Source of the DNA: Micrococcales bacterium
GTDB taxonomy: Bacteria; Actinomycetota; Actinomycetes; Actinomycetales; Microbacteriaceae
Direction: 5' to 3'
Length of the DNA stretch: 5,594 bases
Assembly: GCA_947441105.1 (NCBI GenBank)
Contig: CANESN010000062.1
Location: forward strand, 1-5,594
Below, piece after piece: positions 1 through 5,594 of this stretch. Both the position numbers and the translations under genes were made by a program. The notes under the pieces were generated by a model. It ran no database searches. It was not told the origin of the DNA and saw only the letters and a program-made list of their open reading frames with translations. Numbering within the stretch: position 1 is the first letter of the stretch; each line of letters opens with the position of its first letter.

Positions 1-346
1 AGACTTCTTCGTGGGTTGGAGCTAGGAGGTAGTCGGCCTTCTTGCGGTCTTGAAGCCTAAATAGGTTGTCGCCGTATTCTTTCCAGCGCCCGGTAATCTC
101 AAAAGGCTCTCTTGGCAAAAGTGCTGGGAAGAAAACTTCCTGCGCTCCGGCATTGGTCATCTCTTCGCGAATGATCTGCTCAATGCGAGCCTTAACTCGA
201 AGCCCCAGCGGCAACCAAGTGAATACACCAGGTGCATTGCGACGAATGTAACCAGCGCGCACCAATAGGCGGTGGCTGTTTACTTCCGCGTCGGAAGGGT
301 CCTCGCGCAAGGTGCGCAGAAAAAGTGAGCTCAAGCGAATAGGCAT
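1..346 (-). CDS. proS: Prolyl-tRNA synthetase, N-terminal part (cut by window edge)
   Basis: ProS charges tRNA-Pro with proline in the cytoplasm, using ATP. The window holds the first 115 codons; the gene continues beyond position 1. The start is ATG at 346-344, giving [16 protein letters not shown], the usual opening of bacterial-type ProS. Residues 39-51 ([13 protein letters not shown]) are the class II synthetase motif 1 region. Residues 107-114 (LLAPTHEE) carry the Thr-x-Glu proline-recognition element (T111, E113). The editing insertion, motif 3 and the anticodon-binding domain lie outside the window, so whether this is the editing-competent form cannot be seen. It begins 14 bases after the ispG stop with no convincing Shine-Dalgarno sequence, so translation may be coupled to ispG. 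It is the last visible gene of the dxr-protease-ispG-proS row. Identification is very secure. Confidence 0.96.
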   Translation of the reverse strand, partial: MPIRLSSLFLRTLREDPSDAEVNSHRLLVRAGYIRRNAPGVFTWLPLGLRVKARIEQIIREEMTNAGAQEVFFPALLPREPFEITGRWKEYGDNLFRLQDRKKADYLLAPTHEEV

Positions 347-360
347 GGGCTCAATGTTAG

Positions 361-1518
361 CTACTTGTCAGCCACCATTACTTGAGCCGTGCCAATAAGA
401 GCAGGGTCCATTTCAGCAGCAATGCGATTTGCCTCTTCGATCAAGGTGGCAACAATCTCAGATTCCGGCACAGTCTTTACGACCTCACCCTTCACAAAAA
501 TCTGCCCCTTGCCATTGCCGGAGGCCACACCTAGGTCTGCCTCACGTGCCTCACCTGGTCCGTTTACCACGCAACCCATAACGGCAACGCGAATTGGAAC
601 GGTTAGGTGCTGAAGTCCTGCGGTGACATCGTTTGCCAAGGTGTAAACATCAACCTGAGCACGACCACAAGATGGGCAGGAGACGATCTCTAGCTTGCGT
701 GGACGAAGGTTTAGCGATTCCAGAATCTGAGATCCAACCTTGATTTCCTCTACCGGTGGAGCAGAGAGCGAAACGCGAATGGTGTCGCCGATGCCCTTTG
801 CCAAAAGCGCACCAAAAGCAACCGAAGACTTGATGGTGCCCTGGAAGGCAGGTCCTGCCTCGGTTACACCAAGGTGAAGTGGCCAGTCGCCGCGCTCAGA
901 GAGCATTTCGTAGGCCTTGACCATTACCACCGGGTCATTGTGCTTCACAGAAATCTTGAAGTCGTGGAAGTCGTGCTCTTCAAACAGGCTGGCTTCCCAA
1001 ACCGCTGACTCAACTAGTGCCTCTGGGGTGGCCTTGCCGTACTTCTCCAAAAGTCGAGGGTCCAAAGAACCGGCGTTTACACCGATGCGAATCGAGACGC
1101 CTGCCGCTTTTGCTGCCTTGGCTATGTCGCCAACCTGGTCATCAAATTTACGAATATTGCCCGGGTTTACTCGAACCGCACCGCAACCGGCGTCGATTGC
1201 CTGAAAAACGTACTTTGGCTGGAAGTGAATATCAGCAATTACCGGAATCTGGCTTCGCTTTGCGATGATGCGAAGCACATCCGCGTCATCCTGGCTGGGT
1301 ACTGCAACGCGCACGATGTCGCAACCCGATGCAGTTAGCTCTGCGATCTGCTGCAAGGTGGCATTGATGTCTGTGGTTGGGGTGGTGCACATTGACTGCA
1401 CCGAGATTGGAGCATCTCCACCTACGGCAACCTTGCCGACCATGATCTGGCGAGTCTTTCTCCGAGGAGCCAGCGTTGGAGGTGGCGACTTTGGCAGACC
1501 TAGATTTACAGCAGGCAA
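361..1518 (-). CDS. ispG: 4-hydroxy-3-methylbut-2-en-1-yl diphosphate synthase (GcpE)
   Basis: IspG reduces 2-C-methyl-D-erythritol 2,4-cyclodiphosphate to HMBPP, the penultimate MEP-pathway step, in the cytoplasm with a [4Fe-4S] cluster. With the start chosen here the protein has 385 residues, normal for the two-domain bacterial form: an N-terminal TIM barrel (about 20-260; VQSM and VNPGNIR are characteristic) and a C-terminal cluster domain. The cluster ligands are visible: C281 and C284 in CPSC, C316 in [11 protein letters not shown], and E323 as the expected fourth ligand. I chose TTG at 1518-1516 because it begins at the family's usual N-terminus (MPAVNLG) and has GAAGGG six bases upstream (1525-1530). 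The longest frame starts at TTG 1542-1540 but lacks a ribosome site there and would add eight residues. The gene lies 54 bases after the protease gene and 14 before proS, consistent with one operon that also carries dxr. Confidence 0.97.
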   Translation of the reverse strand: MPAVNLGLPKSPPPTLAPRRKTRQIMVGKVAVGGDAPISVQSMCTTPTTDINATLQQIAELTASGCDIVRVAVPSQDDADVLRIIAKRSQIPVIADIHFQPKYVFQAIDAGCGAVRVNPGNIRKFDDQVGDIAKAAKAAGVSIRIGVNAGSLDPRLLEKYGKATPEALVESAVWEASLFEEHDFHDFKISVKHNDPVVMVKAYEMLSERGDWPLHLGVTEAGPAFQGTIKSSVAFGALLAKGIGDTIRVSLSAPPVEEIKVGSQILESLNLRPRKLEIVSCPSCGRAQVDVYTLANDVTAGLQHLTVPIRVAVMGCVVNGPGEAREADLGVASGNGKGQIFVKGEVVKTVPESEIVATLIEEANRIAAEMDPALIGTAQVMVADK

Positions 1519-1524
1519 TTGATT

Positions 1525-1530
1525 CCCTTC
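1525..1530 (-). promoter_or_regulatory. Ribosome binding site that fixes the ispG start
   Basis: On the minus strand GAAGGG lies six bases before TTG 1518-1516. This is the only good purine-rich site near the ispG beginning. It favours this TTG over the two consecutive TTG codons at 1542-1537, which lie inside or next to an inverted-repeat arm and have no such site upstream. Confidence 0.75.
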
Positions 1531-1537
1531 TTTACCC

Positions 1538-1571
1538 AACAAAGCATAAACATTTGCCGGGCTACTTTGTT
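1538..1571 (-). repeat. Inverted repeat in the protease-ispG junction
   Basis: AACAAAG at 1538-1544 and CTTTGTT at 1565-1571 are perfect 7-base complements around a 20-base loop. In the minus-strand transcript the hairpin would begin two bases after the protease stop codon and end seven bases before the ispG ribosome binding site. The stem is A/T-rich (2 G-C pairs of 7) and no T-tract follows, so it does not look like an ordinary intrinsic terminator. It could be an mRNA-stability or translation-control element, or chance. Confidence 0.4.
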
Positions 1572-1572
1572 C

Positions 1573-2871
1573 CTAGCCGAGCGTGATTGGGTTTACCAAA
1601 TCCGCCATGATCAAAAGCACACCGACAAAAATCAACACCAACCAAACCCCATATGCCAAAGGCAATGTTCTTGCGGTGTCGATTGGACCCGGGTCCTTTT
1701 TGAGAAAAACTCGACCGAATCTGCGCTTGAGCGATTCGTAAATTGCCCCCAGCACGTGACCGCCATCTAGTGGCAATAGCGGAATCAAGTTGAATGCGAA
1801 AAGAGCTAAGTTCAATGCCCCAAGCAACATCAAAAGAGAGGCAATCTTTGACTCAAGTGGCAGCTCAGACTGGCTCAGCTCCCCCGCGATTTGACCGACG
1901 CCGACAATTGACACCGCACCATTTTGGTCGCGCTCTGAAAGCCCAAATGTTGAACTGGTAACGGCCCAGACCTGCTGAGGCAGAGTGAGAATAAAACCAA
2001 AGGTTGCGCCGGTGGCACCTAGGCCATAGCTCAGTGATTCGCCGATTGGCATCGGAATGTTCTTAGGTTCGAGCATCACTCCTAGAAGCGGCTTGAACTC
2101 TGTCTGAGGCACGCCTTGATCGTCAAGCAAAGCCTTGCCATCGGATCCGTAAATCGGTCGCTCCAAGAACACCGGAGTGACCGATAGTTCGAGTTTCTCG
2201 CCGGCTCTGGTCAGTTCGACCTGGGATGGACCGCCCAGGTTTTGATTGAACCCAGCAATGACTTCTTGCCAGCTCGCGACCGGATTGCCATTCACCGAGG
2301 TGAAGGTGTCACCGGCTTCTATGCCAGCGAGCACCGCCGGGGAAAGTGGCGAATCGCTTGGGCAGCTGCCATCTTCTTGCACGTCAACGCACGCAAAAAC
2401 CTTTTGGATACTCAAGCTCTGCTGCATGGTGCCAATGCCGCTGAGGGCAATTGCAATCAGCAAGAGCCCCAGTAAGAAGTTCATTACAGGACCACCGAGC
2501 ATGATAATCAGCTTTTTGAATGGCGCTAACGCATAGAACTGTCGATTGGAATCAGATCCTGAGATATCCTCGCGCTCTATAGCCCGAGCCTCGTTGATCC
2601 ACTTAGAGAAAAGACCTCTGGCTGGCTTTTTTTCCGGCGGATACATCCCGGTCATCAGGATGTAGCCACCAAGTGGAATGGCCTTGATGCCAAACTCGGT
2701 CTCTCCCCGACGCCAGGACTTCACGGTTGGGCCAAAGCCGATCATGAATTGCTTGACCCGAACCCCGAAGCGCTTCGCCGGTAGATAGTGGCCAAGTTCG
2801 TGAAGGCCGATAGACAGCGCAATTCCCACGATGACGGCGAAGATGCCCAGTATGTAGAGAACGATATCCAT
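1573..2871 (-). CDS. rseP: Site-2-type intramembrane zinc metalloprotease, M50 family (RseP/Rip1-like)
   Basis: This is a membrane-embedded zinc protease of the site-2 family. Relatives (E. coli RseP, M. tuberculosis Rip1) cut transmembrane anti-sigma factors within the membrane after a first extracellular cut; the substrate here is unknown. The protein has 432 residues. Hydrophobic segments lie at about 4-22, 120-147, 344-366 and 404-425. HELGH (24-28) gives two zinc ligands and the catalytic Glu25. GGPVMN (126-131) is the conserved second-helix motif. NLIPLLPLDGGH (361-372) supplies the third ligand, D369. One PDZ domain spans about 172-233, as in actinobacterial forms, while RseP of E. coli has two. 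C161 and C170 lie between the second helix and the PDZ core and could form a disulfide (inference). The ATG at 2871-2869 fits the family N-terminus but has only a weak AGAAG upstream. It lies 31 bases after dxr and 54 before ispG, an order also known in mycobacteria. Confidence 0.94.
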   Translation of the reverse strand: MDIVLYILGIFAVIVGIALSIGLHELGHYLPAKRFGVRVKQFMIGFGPTVKSWRRGETEFGIKAIPLGGYILMTGMYPPEKKPARGLFSKWINEARAIEREDISGSDSNRQFYALAPFKKLIIMLGGPVMNFLLGLLLIAIALSGIGTMQQSLSIQKVFACVDVQEDGSCPSDSPLSPAVLAGIEAGDTFTSVNGNPVASWQEVIAGFNQNLGGPSQVELTRAGEKLELSVTPVFLERPIYGSDGKALLDDQGVPQTEFKPLLGVMLEPKNIPMPIGESLSYGLGATGATFGFILTLPQQVWAVTSSTFGLSERDQNGAVSIVGVGQIAGELSQSELPLESKIASLLMLLGALNLALFAFNLIPLLPLDGGHVLGAIYESLKRRFGRVFLKKDPGPIDTARTLPLAYGVWLVLIFVGVLLIMADLVNPITLG

Positions 2872-2877
2872 TTGCTT

Positions 2878-2913
2878 CTAACGCTACCTGCTAAACCCTG
2901 ACCTAAGCGTTAG
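2878..2913 (-). repeat. Inverted repeat spanning the dxr stop and the protease leader
   Basis: CTAACGCT (2878-2885) and AGCGTTAG (2906-2913) are perfect 8-base complements with a 20-base loop. In the transcript the first arm holds the last sense codons of dxr (Asn-Ala), the loop begins with its stop codon, and the second arm ends six bases before the protease ATG. The second arm therefore overlaps the place where a ribosome would bind. No T-tract follows, so a terminator is unlikely. A role in limiting or coupling protease translation is possible but untested. Confidence 0.45.
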
Positions 2914-3991
2914 CTATCAGCGAATCCGCAGTCCTGCGAGCCCACATCTCGGCATCCAGCACAGAATCGAGACTTAGCTCACTAGCTGCTTGGTGCTGGG
3001 AAACCACTTCTTCGATGATTTCGAAGATTCCGGTAAATCGAATCTTGCCGGCGTGGAATGCTTCAACCGCTTGCTCATTGGCTGCGTTGTAAACCGCAGG
3101 GTAGGTCTCTCCAGCGATACCGACCTGTCGGGCAAGGGCCACAGAGCCAAAGACTTCTTCATCCAGCGGTTCAAACACCCAGTTGTGCGACTTGGTCCAG
3201 TCCACCGCAGTACTTACGTGCCCCAATCTGTCGGGCCATGCCATACCGAGCGCGATCGGAAGCTTCATGTCCGGTGGTGAGCACTGCGCAATTACCGAAC
3301 CGTCGACAAACTCAACCATTGAGTGCACCACCGATTGCGGATGCACGGTTACCTCGATTCGGTCAAAAGGAATGTCAAACAAAAGGTGAGCTTCGATTAG
3401 CTCGAGACCCTTGTTTACCAAGCTGGCGGAATTAGTCGTAACAACCTTGCCCATGCTCCAGGTTGGATGCTTTAGAGCCTGCTGTGGGGTTACCGCTTCG
3501 AGTTGCTGCTTATTAAAACCGCGGAATGGCCCTCCAGAGGCGGTAAGAATCAGCTTTGCCACCTCGGATTCGGTTCCTGATCGAAGGCACTGCGCAATAG
3601 CTGAGTGCTCTGAGTCAACCGGAACGATTTGACCGGGTCGAGCAAGCTGTTTGACCAGCGGGCCGCCAACGATCAATGACTCTTTGTTGGCAAGCGCTAG
3701 GACCTTGCCCGATTTCAAAGTCGCAAGGGTTGCGGCAAGTCCAACAGAACCGGTGATCCCGTTTACAACAACATCGGCGTCTAAGTCAGCAACCAGCTGC
3801 GCTGCTGCCACTGCGCCGATTGCAACCGAGTTTTCGGTGAGTCCGAATTGTTTTGCCTGGTTCGAAACAAGCTCTTGATTTGAGAAAGCAGAAAGGCCAA
3901 CTAGCTCCAGTTGGCCCGGATTTGCGGCAATTACCTCAAGAGCCTGGGTGCCAATCGATCCGGTGGAGCCAAGGACAATTACTCTGCGCAT
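2903..3991 (-). CDS. dxr: 1-deoxy-D-xylulose 5-phosphate reductoisomerase
   Basis: Dxr (IspC) rearranges and reduces 1-deoxy-D-xylulose 5-phosphate to 2-C-methyl-D-erythritol 4-phosphate with NADPH and a divalent metal. This is the first committed MEP-pathway step and the target of fosmidomycin. The protein has 362 residues, somewhat shorter than the 380-410 usual elsewhere, but all core regions are present. GSTGSIGTQ (8-16) is the NADPH-binding loop and ALANKESL (99-106) is conserved. PVDSEH (124-129) gives metal ligands D126 and E128. SGGPFR (152-157) and the substrate segment around S188, N193, K194 and E197 match E. coli S186, S222, N227, K228 and E231. [10 protein letters not shown] (217-226) and SPPDM (238-242) are also typical. 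The ATG at 3991-3989 gives the standard [11 protein letters not shown] start; only TTTTGGA precedes it directly, so the message may be nearly leaderless. It is the first gene of the minus-strand row. Confidence 0.97.
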   Translation of the reverse strand: MRRVIVLGSTGSIGTQALEVIAANPGQLELVGLSAFSNQELVSNQAKQFGLTENSVAIGAVAAAQLVADLDADVVVNGITGSVGLAATLATLKSGKVLALANKESLIVGGPLVKQLARPGQIVPVDSEHSAIAQCLRSGTESEVAKLILTASGGPFRGFNKQQLEAVTPQQALKHPTWSMGKVVTTNSASLVNKGLELIEAHLLFDIPFDRIEVTVHPQSVVHSMVEFVDGSVIAQCSPPDMKLPIALGMAWPDRLGHVSTAVDWTKSHNWVFEPLDEEVFGSVALARQVGIAGETYPAVYNAANEQAVEAFHAGKIRFTGIFEIIEEVVSQHQAASELSLDSVLDAEMWARRTADSLIANA

Positions 3992-3999
3992 TCCAAAAG

Positions 4000-4028
4000 C
4001 TTAGAACTCGCTTTCAATTCTGTGTAAA
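4000..4028 (-). promoter_or_regulatory. dxr: Candidate promoter for the dxr operon
   Basis: On the minus strand TTTACA (4028-4023) matches the -35 consensus at five of six positions. It is followed after 17 bases by TCTAAG (4005-4000), four of six to the -10 consensus. Transcription would begin around 3993, two bases before the dxr ATG. This fits the poor ribosome site there. It was found by eye and the -10 is mediocre. Confidence 0.4.
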
Positions 4029-4055
4029 TGAGGCCCAACAATCCCTACGCGAAAT

Positions 4056-4061
4056 TAGAAT
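4056..4061 (+). promoter_or_regulatory. gabT: Candidate -10 element placing gabT transcription at its start codon
   Basis: TAGAAT matches five of six bases of the TATAAT consensus. Its last base is seven before position 4068, so transcription would begin at 4068-4069, on or one base before the gabT ATG. Leaderless messages with this exact layout are common in actinobacteria. No recognisable -35 occurs 16-18 bases upstream (the area reads GGCCCAAC), so an activator may be needed or the call may be wrong. Confidence 0.45.
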
Positions 4062-4068
4062 AAGTAGC

Positions 4069-5394
4069 ATGAGCCTTGAGCAAAAGAGAATCCTCGCAAC
4101 TGCAATTCCGGGTCCAATTTCCACCCAGATGCAAGAACGTCGCAAGCAAGTAATTGCTGCCGGCGTTGGCACTGCCCTTCCGGTCTTTGTTGACCACGCC
4201 CACGGCGCGATCATGAAGGATGTGGACGGCAACCAGCTAATTGACATGGGTAGCGGAATTGGTGTTGTCACCATCGGCCACACGAACGCGCGCGTCGTCG
4301 AAGCGGTTCAGAACCAGGTTGCAAAACTCACCCACACGCTTTTCACAGTTGCGCCATACGAGCCTTATGTTCGGGTTGGTGAGCTAATCACCAAGCACGC
4401 TCCAGGAAACTTTGCTAAGAAGGCTGCCTTCTTTACCTCCGGTGCTGAAGCCGTTGAGAACGCGGTAAAGATTGCCCGCAAGGCAACTGGTCGCACCGAG
4501 GTTGCGGTATTTGATCACGCTTACCACGGTCGAACCAACTTGACGATGAGCATGAACTTCAAGATGCACCCCTACGGCACCGGCTTTGGCCCGCTTGCCG
4601 GCAGCGTGCACCACGCTCCAATGAGCTACCCGTTCCGTGATGCCGAAGGCATGACCGGTGAGGAAGCTGCAACCAGAGCAATCACCTACCTGGAGAAGCG
4701 CGTTGGTGCCACTCAGCTAGCTGCAGTATTCATCGAGCCAATTCAGGGTGAGGGTGGCTTTATCGTTCCAGCCCCTGGATTCCTAAGAACGCTTTCAACC
4801 TGGTGCCGAGCGAATGGCATCGTGATGGTCGCCGATGAGGTCCAGTCCGGTATCGCAAGAACCGGTAAGTGGTTTGCATCTGAGTGGGAAGAGGGCTTTG
4901 AGCCTGACCTGATCACCGTTGCCAAGGGTATTGCCGGAGGTATGCCGCTATCTGGTGTGGTCGGTCGCGCCGAGATTATGGATGCTTCTCACGCTGGTGG
5001 ACTTGGTGGAACCTTCGGTGGCTCCCCTACCGCTACCGCAGCCGGTGTCGCAGTTTTGGAGCAGCTCGAAGAGGGCGGCTGGCTAGAGCGTGCACTGGAA
5101 ATTGGTGAAGTTCTTCTTTCCCGACTAGGTGAACTAAAGGCCCAGTACCCGGTTATCGGTGACCTTCGCGGTAAGGGTGCGATGATCGCAATCGAATTGG
5201 TTGAGCCTGGCACCAAGACTCCAAATGCGGCTGCTGTAGAGGCACTTGTGAAGCACTGCCACCAAAACGGTGTGCTGATTCTCAATGCCGGTACCTACAA
5301 CAACGTGATTCGCTTCTTGCCTCCGCTGGTTATCACCGATGAGCTGCTTCACGATGCCATGGACGTGCTAGCTGCCGGTTTGGCAAAGTTGTAA
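4069..5394 (+). CDS. gabT: 4-aminobutyrate (GABA) aminotransferase, PLP class III
   Basis: GabT moves the amino group of 4-aminobutyrate to 2-oxoglutarate, giving succinate semialdehyde and glutamate, in the cytoplasm. The 441-residue length is typical. PLP-binding features are in place: TSGAEAVENAVK (123-134) binds the phosphate, AYHGRT (151-156) stacks on the cofactor, ADEVQSG (255-261) holds D256 and Q259, K286 in TVAKGIAGG forms the Schiff base, and T315 in GGTFGG contacts the phosphate. E223 in EPIQGEGG corresponds to the residue that sets omega-amino specificity in E. coli GabT. The ATG at 4069 gives the expected N-terminus (IPGP at 13-16, then ERR). The frame stays open for 72 more codons upstream, but that part is antisense to dxr and not GabT-like. 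No Shine-Dalgarno is present; a leaderless message is likely. No succinate-semialdehyde dehydrogenase is visible, so its exact amine substrate (GABA, beta-alanine or 5-aminovalerate) is open. Confidence 0.92.
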   Translation: MSLEQKRILATAIPGPISTQMQERRKQVIAAGVGTALPVFVDHAHGAIMKDVDGNQLIDMGSGIGVVTIGHTNARVVEAVQNQVAKLTHTLFTVAPYEPYVRVGELITKHAPGNFAKKAAFFTSGAEAVENAVKIARKATGRTEVAVFDHAYHGRTNLTMSMNFKMHPYGTGFGPLAGSVHHAPMSYPFRDAEGMTGEEAATRAITYLEKRVGATQLAAVFIEPIQGEGGFIVPAPGFLRTLSTWCRANGIVMVADEVQSGIARTGKWFASEWEEGFEPDLITVAKGIAGGMPLSGVVGRAEIMDASHAGGLGGTFGGSPTATAAGVAVLEQLEEGGWLERALEIGEVLLSRLGELKAQYPVIGDLRGKGAMIAIELVEPGTKTPNAAAVEALVKHCHQNGVLILNAGTYNNVIRFLPPLVITDELLHDAMDVLAAGLAKL

Positions 5395-5416
5395 ATCACC
5401 CCCTAGGGTTGATTTA
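5392..5416 (+). terminator. Hairpin beginning at the gabT stop codon, possible T-tract-free terminator
   Basis: TAAATCA (5392-5398) pairs with TGATTTA (5410-5416). After one C/T mismatch, CCC (5400-5402) pairs with GGG (5406-5408) around a three-base loop, CTA. The 5' arm starts with the gabT stop codon. No T-tract follows; instead a second hairpin starts at once (5417). Actinobacterial terminators often lack T-tracts, so termination is reasonable. A role in processing, or as a DNA operator for the next gene, cannot be excluded. Confidence 0.5.
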
Positions 5417-5436
5417 GAGCCTCTCGGGCTCAGAAT
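5409..5436 (+). promoter_or_regulatory. Weak candidate promoter for the gene starting at 5470
   Basis: TTGATT (5409-5414) and CAGAAT (5431-5436), 16 bases apart, each match four of six consensus bases. Transcription would begin near 5443 and leave a short leader with a good ribosome binding site. The match is weak and overlaps both hairpins. The downstream gene may instead be read from the gabT promoter. Confidence 0.2.
5417..5431 (+). repeat. Second hairpin, directly abutting the first
   Basis: GAGCC (5417-5421) and GGCTC (5427-5431) are perfect 5-base complements around a TCTCG loop. It follows the 5392-5416 hairpin without a gap, giving a tandem hairpin arrangement. It also lies mostly in the spacer of the weak promoter candidate at 5409-5436, so it could alternatively be a protein-binding dyad. 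Confidence 0.4.
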
Positions 5437-5456
5437 GCAACATTCAATCAGAATCG

Positions 5457-5464
5457 AAGGTGAT
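5457..5464 (+). promoter_or_regulatory. Strong Shine-Dalgarno site fixing a GTG start
   Basis: AAGGTGAT includes AGGTGAT, a seven-base match to the anti-Shine-Dalgarno complement, five bases before GTG 5470-5472. An in-frame TGA at 5461-5463 closes the frame just upstream, so this GTG is the first possible start. It shows that this genome uses good ribosome sites where a leader exists, in contrast with gabT and dxr. Confidence 0.75.
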
Positions 5465-5469
5465 TCATC

Positions 5470-5594
5470 GTGCATGCCTACGGCGACAGAGCGCGCATAG
5501 ACAACCTCTTCAAGGCAGAAATAAACCGCTTCATCGAAACCCACCCGCAGTCGGGTAAAAACCACCAGCAGGCCCTAGGTCCAATGGTGCAGGG
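5470..5594 (+). CDS. Probable second PLP-dependent class III aminotransferase, N-terminal fragment
   Basis: Only 41 codons are in the window; the gene runs off the right edge. It starts at GTG 5470 with a strong ribosome site and an in-frame stop just upstream, so the start is well fixed. The fragment reads (V/M)HAYGDRARIDNLFKAE and then FIETHPQSGKNHQQALG. A lysine/glutamate-rich helix followed by a Phe-x3-HPxS segment and a run towards a Gly-Val-Pro-Met type turn resembles the N-terminus of glutamate-1-semialdehyde aminomutase-like ('aspartate aminotransferase family') proteins of actinobacteria. No catalytic motif is inside the window, so the family call is from memory of the N-terminal pattern and only moderate. 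It lies 75 bases after gabT on the same strand, so the two may form a small amine-catabolism unit. Confidence 0.5.
   Translation, partial: MHAYGDRARIDNLFKAEINRFIETHPQSGKNHQQALGPMVQ

Noticed and set aside
917..1268. Overlapping plus-strand frames of 80-95 codons opposite ispG
   Set aside because: They lie wholly antisense to a strongly conserved gene, have no ribosome sites or recognisable motifs, and their composition is that expected from reading a codon-biased gene backwards.
3058..3435. 125-codon plus-strand frame opposite dxr
   Set aside because: It is rich in Pro, Arg, Ser and Cys, has no domain signs, and is fully covered by the conserved dxr substrate-binding region on the other strand.
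3853..4068. 72-codon upstream extension of the gabT frame
   Set aside because: It is antisense to the start of dxr, encodes a basic, glutamine-rich stretch unlike any GabT N-terminus, and the ATG at 4069 gives the standard beginning of the family with a well-placed -10 element.
5435..5499. Short frame starting ATG 5435 as a leader peptide before the second aminotransferase
   Set aside because: It has no ribosome site, shows no run of regulatory codons, and overlaps the GTG-started gene, whose Shine-Dalgarno site and closed upstream frame are far more convincing.
5368..5565. 65-codon minus-strand frame over the gabT end and the intergenic region
   Set aside because: It has no ribosome site or recognisable family, and it overlaps both conserved plus-strand coding sequence and the hairpin region.
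1..5594. CRISPR array, insertion sequence, tRNA/rRNA gene, phage or defence genes
   Set aside because: No regularly spaced direct repeats, transposase motifs, terminal repeats or structured-RNA signatures were seen. All coding space is taken by recognised housekeeping and metabolic genes, so I find no support for a new multi-gene system here.

Overview
The window looks like ordinary chromosomal housekeeping DNA from an actinobacterium, most likely a small-genome member of the Microbacteriaceae (Rhodoluna/Aquiluna-like freshwater types come to mind). This rests on protein wording I recognise in IspG, Dxr, the single-PDZ site-2 protease and GabT, on the actinobacterial gene order dxr - M50 protease - ispG, on base composition that looks only slightly above 50% GC, and on a gabT start that appears leaderless. 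The genus is an inference; no search was run.

Minus strand (4068 down to 1): a compact, probably co-transcribed row dxr -> site-2 protease (RseP/Rip1 type) -> ispG -> proS. The gaps are 31, 54 and 14 bases, and proS runs off the left edge. Dxr and IspG are two steps of the MEP isoprenoid pathway. The intramembrane protease between them and prolyl-tRNA synthetase after them are not enzymes of that pathway. Both junctions flanking the protease gene hold a perfect inverted repeat (8 bp and 7 bp arms), each with a 20-base loop. A divergent promoter region of 77 bases (3992-4068) separates dxr from the plus-strand genes.

Plus strand (4069 to the end): gabT, a complete 4-aminobutyrate aminotransferase, then the first 41 codons of a second gene. 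That gene starts at a well-supported GTG and looks like the beginning of another PLP-dependent class III (glutamate-1-semialdehyde aminomutase-like) aminotransferase. The 75 bases between them hold two back-to-back hairpins. The first includes the gabT stop codon; neither has a T-tract.

No mobile element, CRISPR array, RNA gene or obvious novel system was found. No gene-free stretch exceeds 77 bases. The points most worth checking are non-coding: the paired junction hairpins around the protease gene, the near-leaderless divergent starts, and the tandem hairpins after gabT. The ispG start should also be placed at an internal TTG rather than at the longest open frame.
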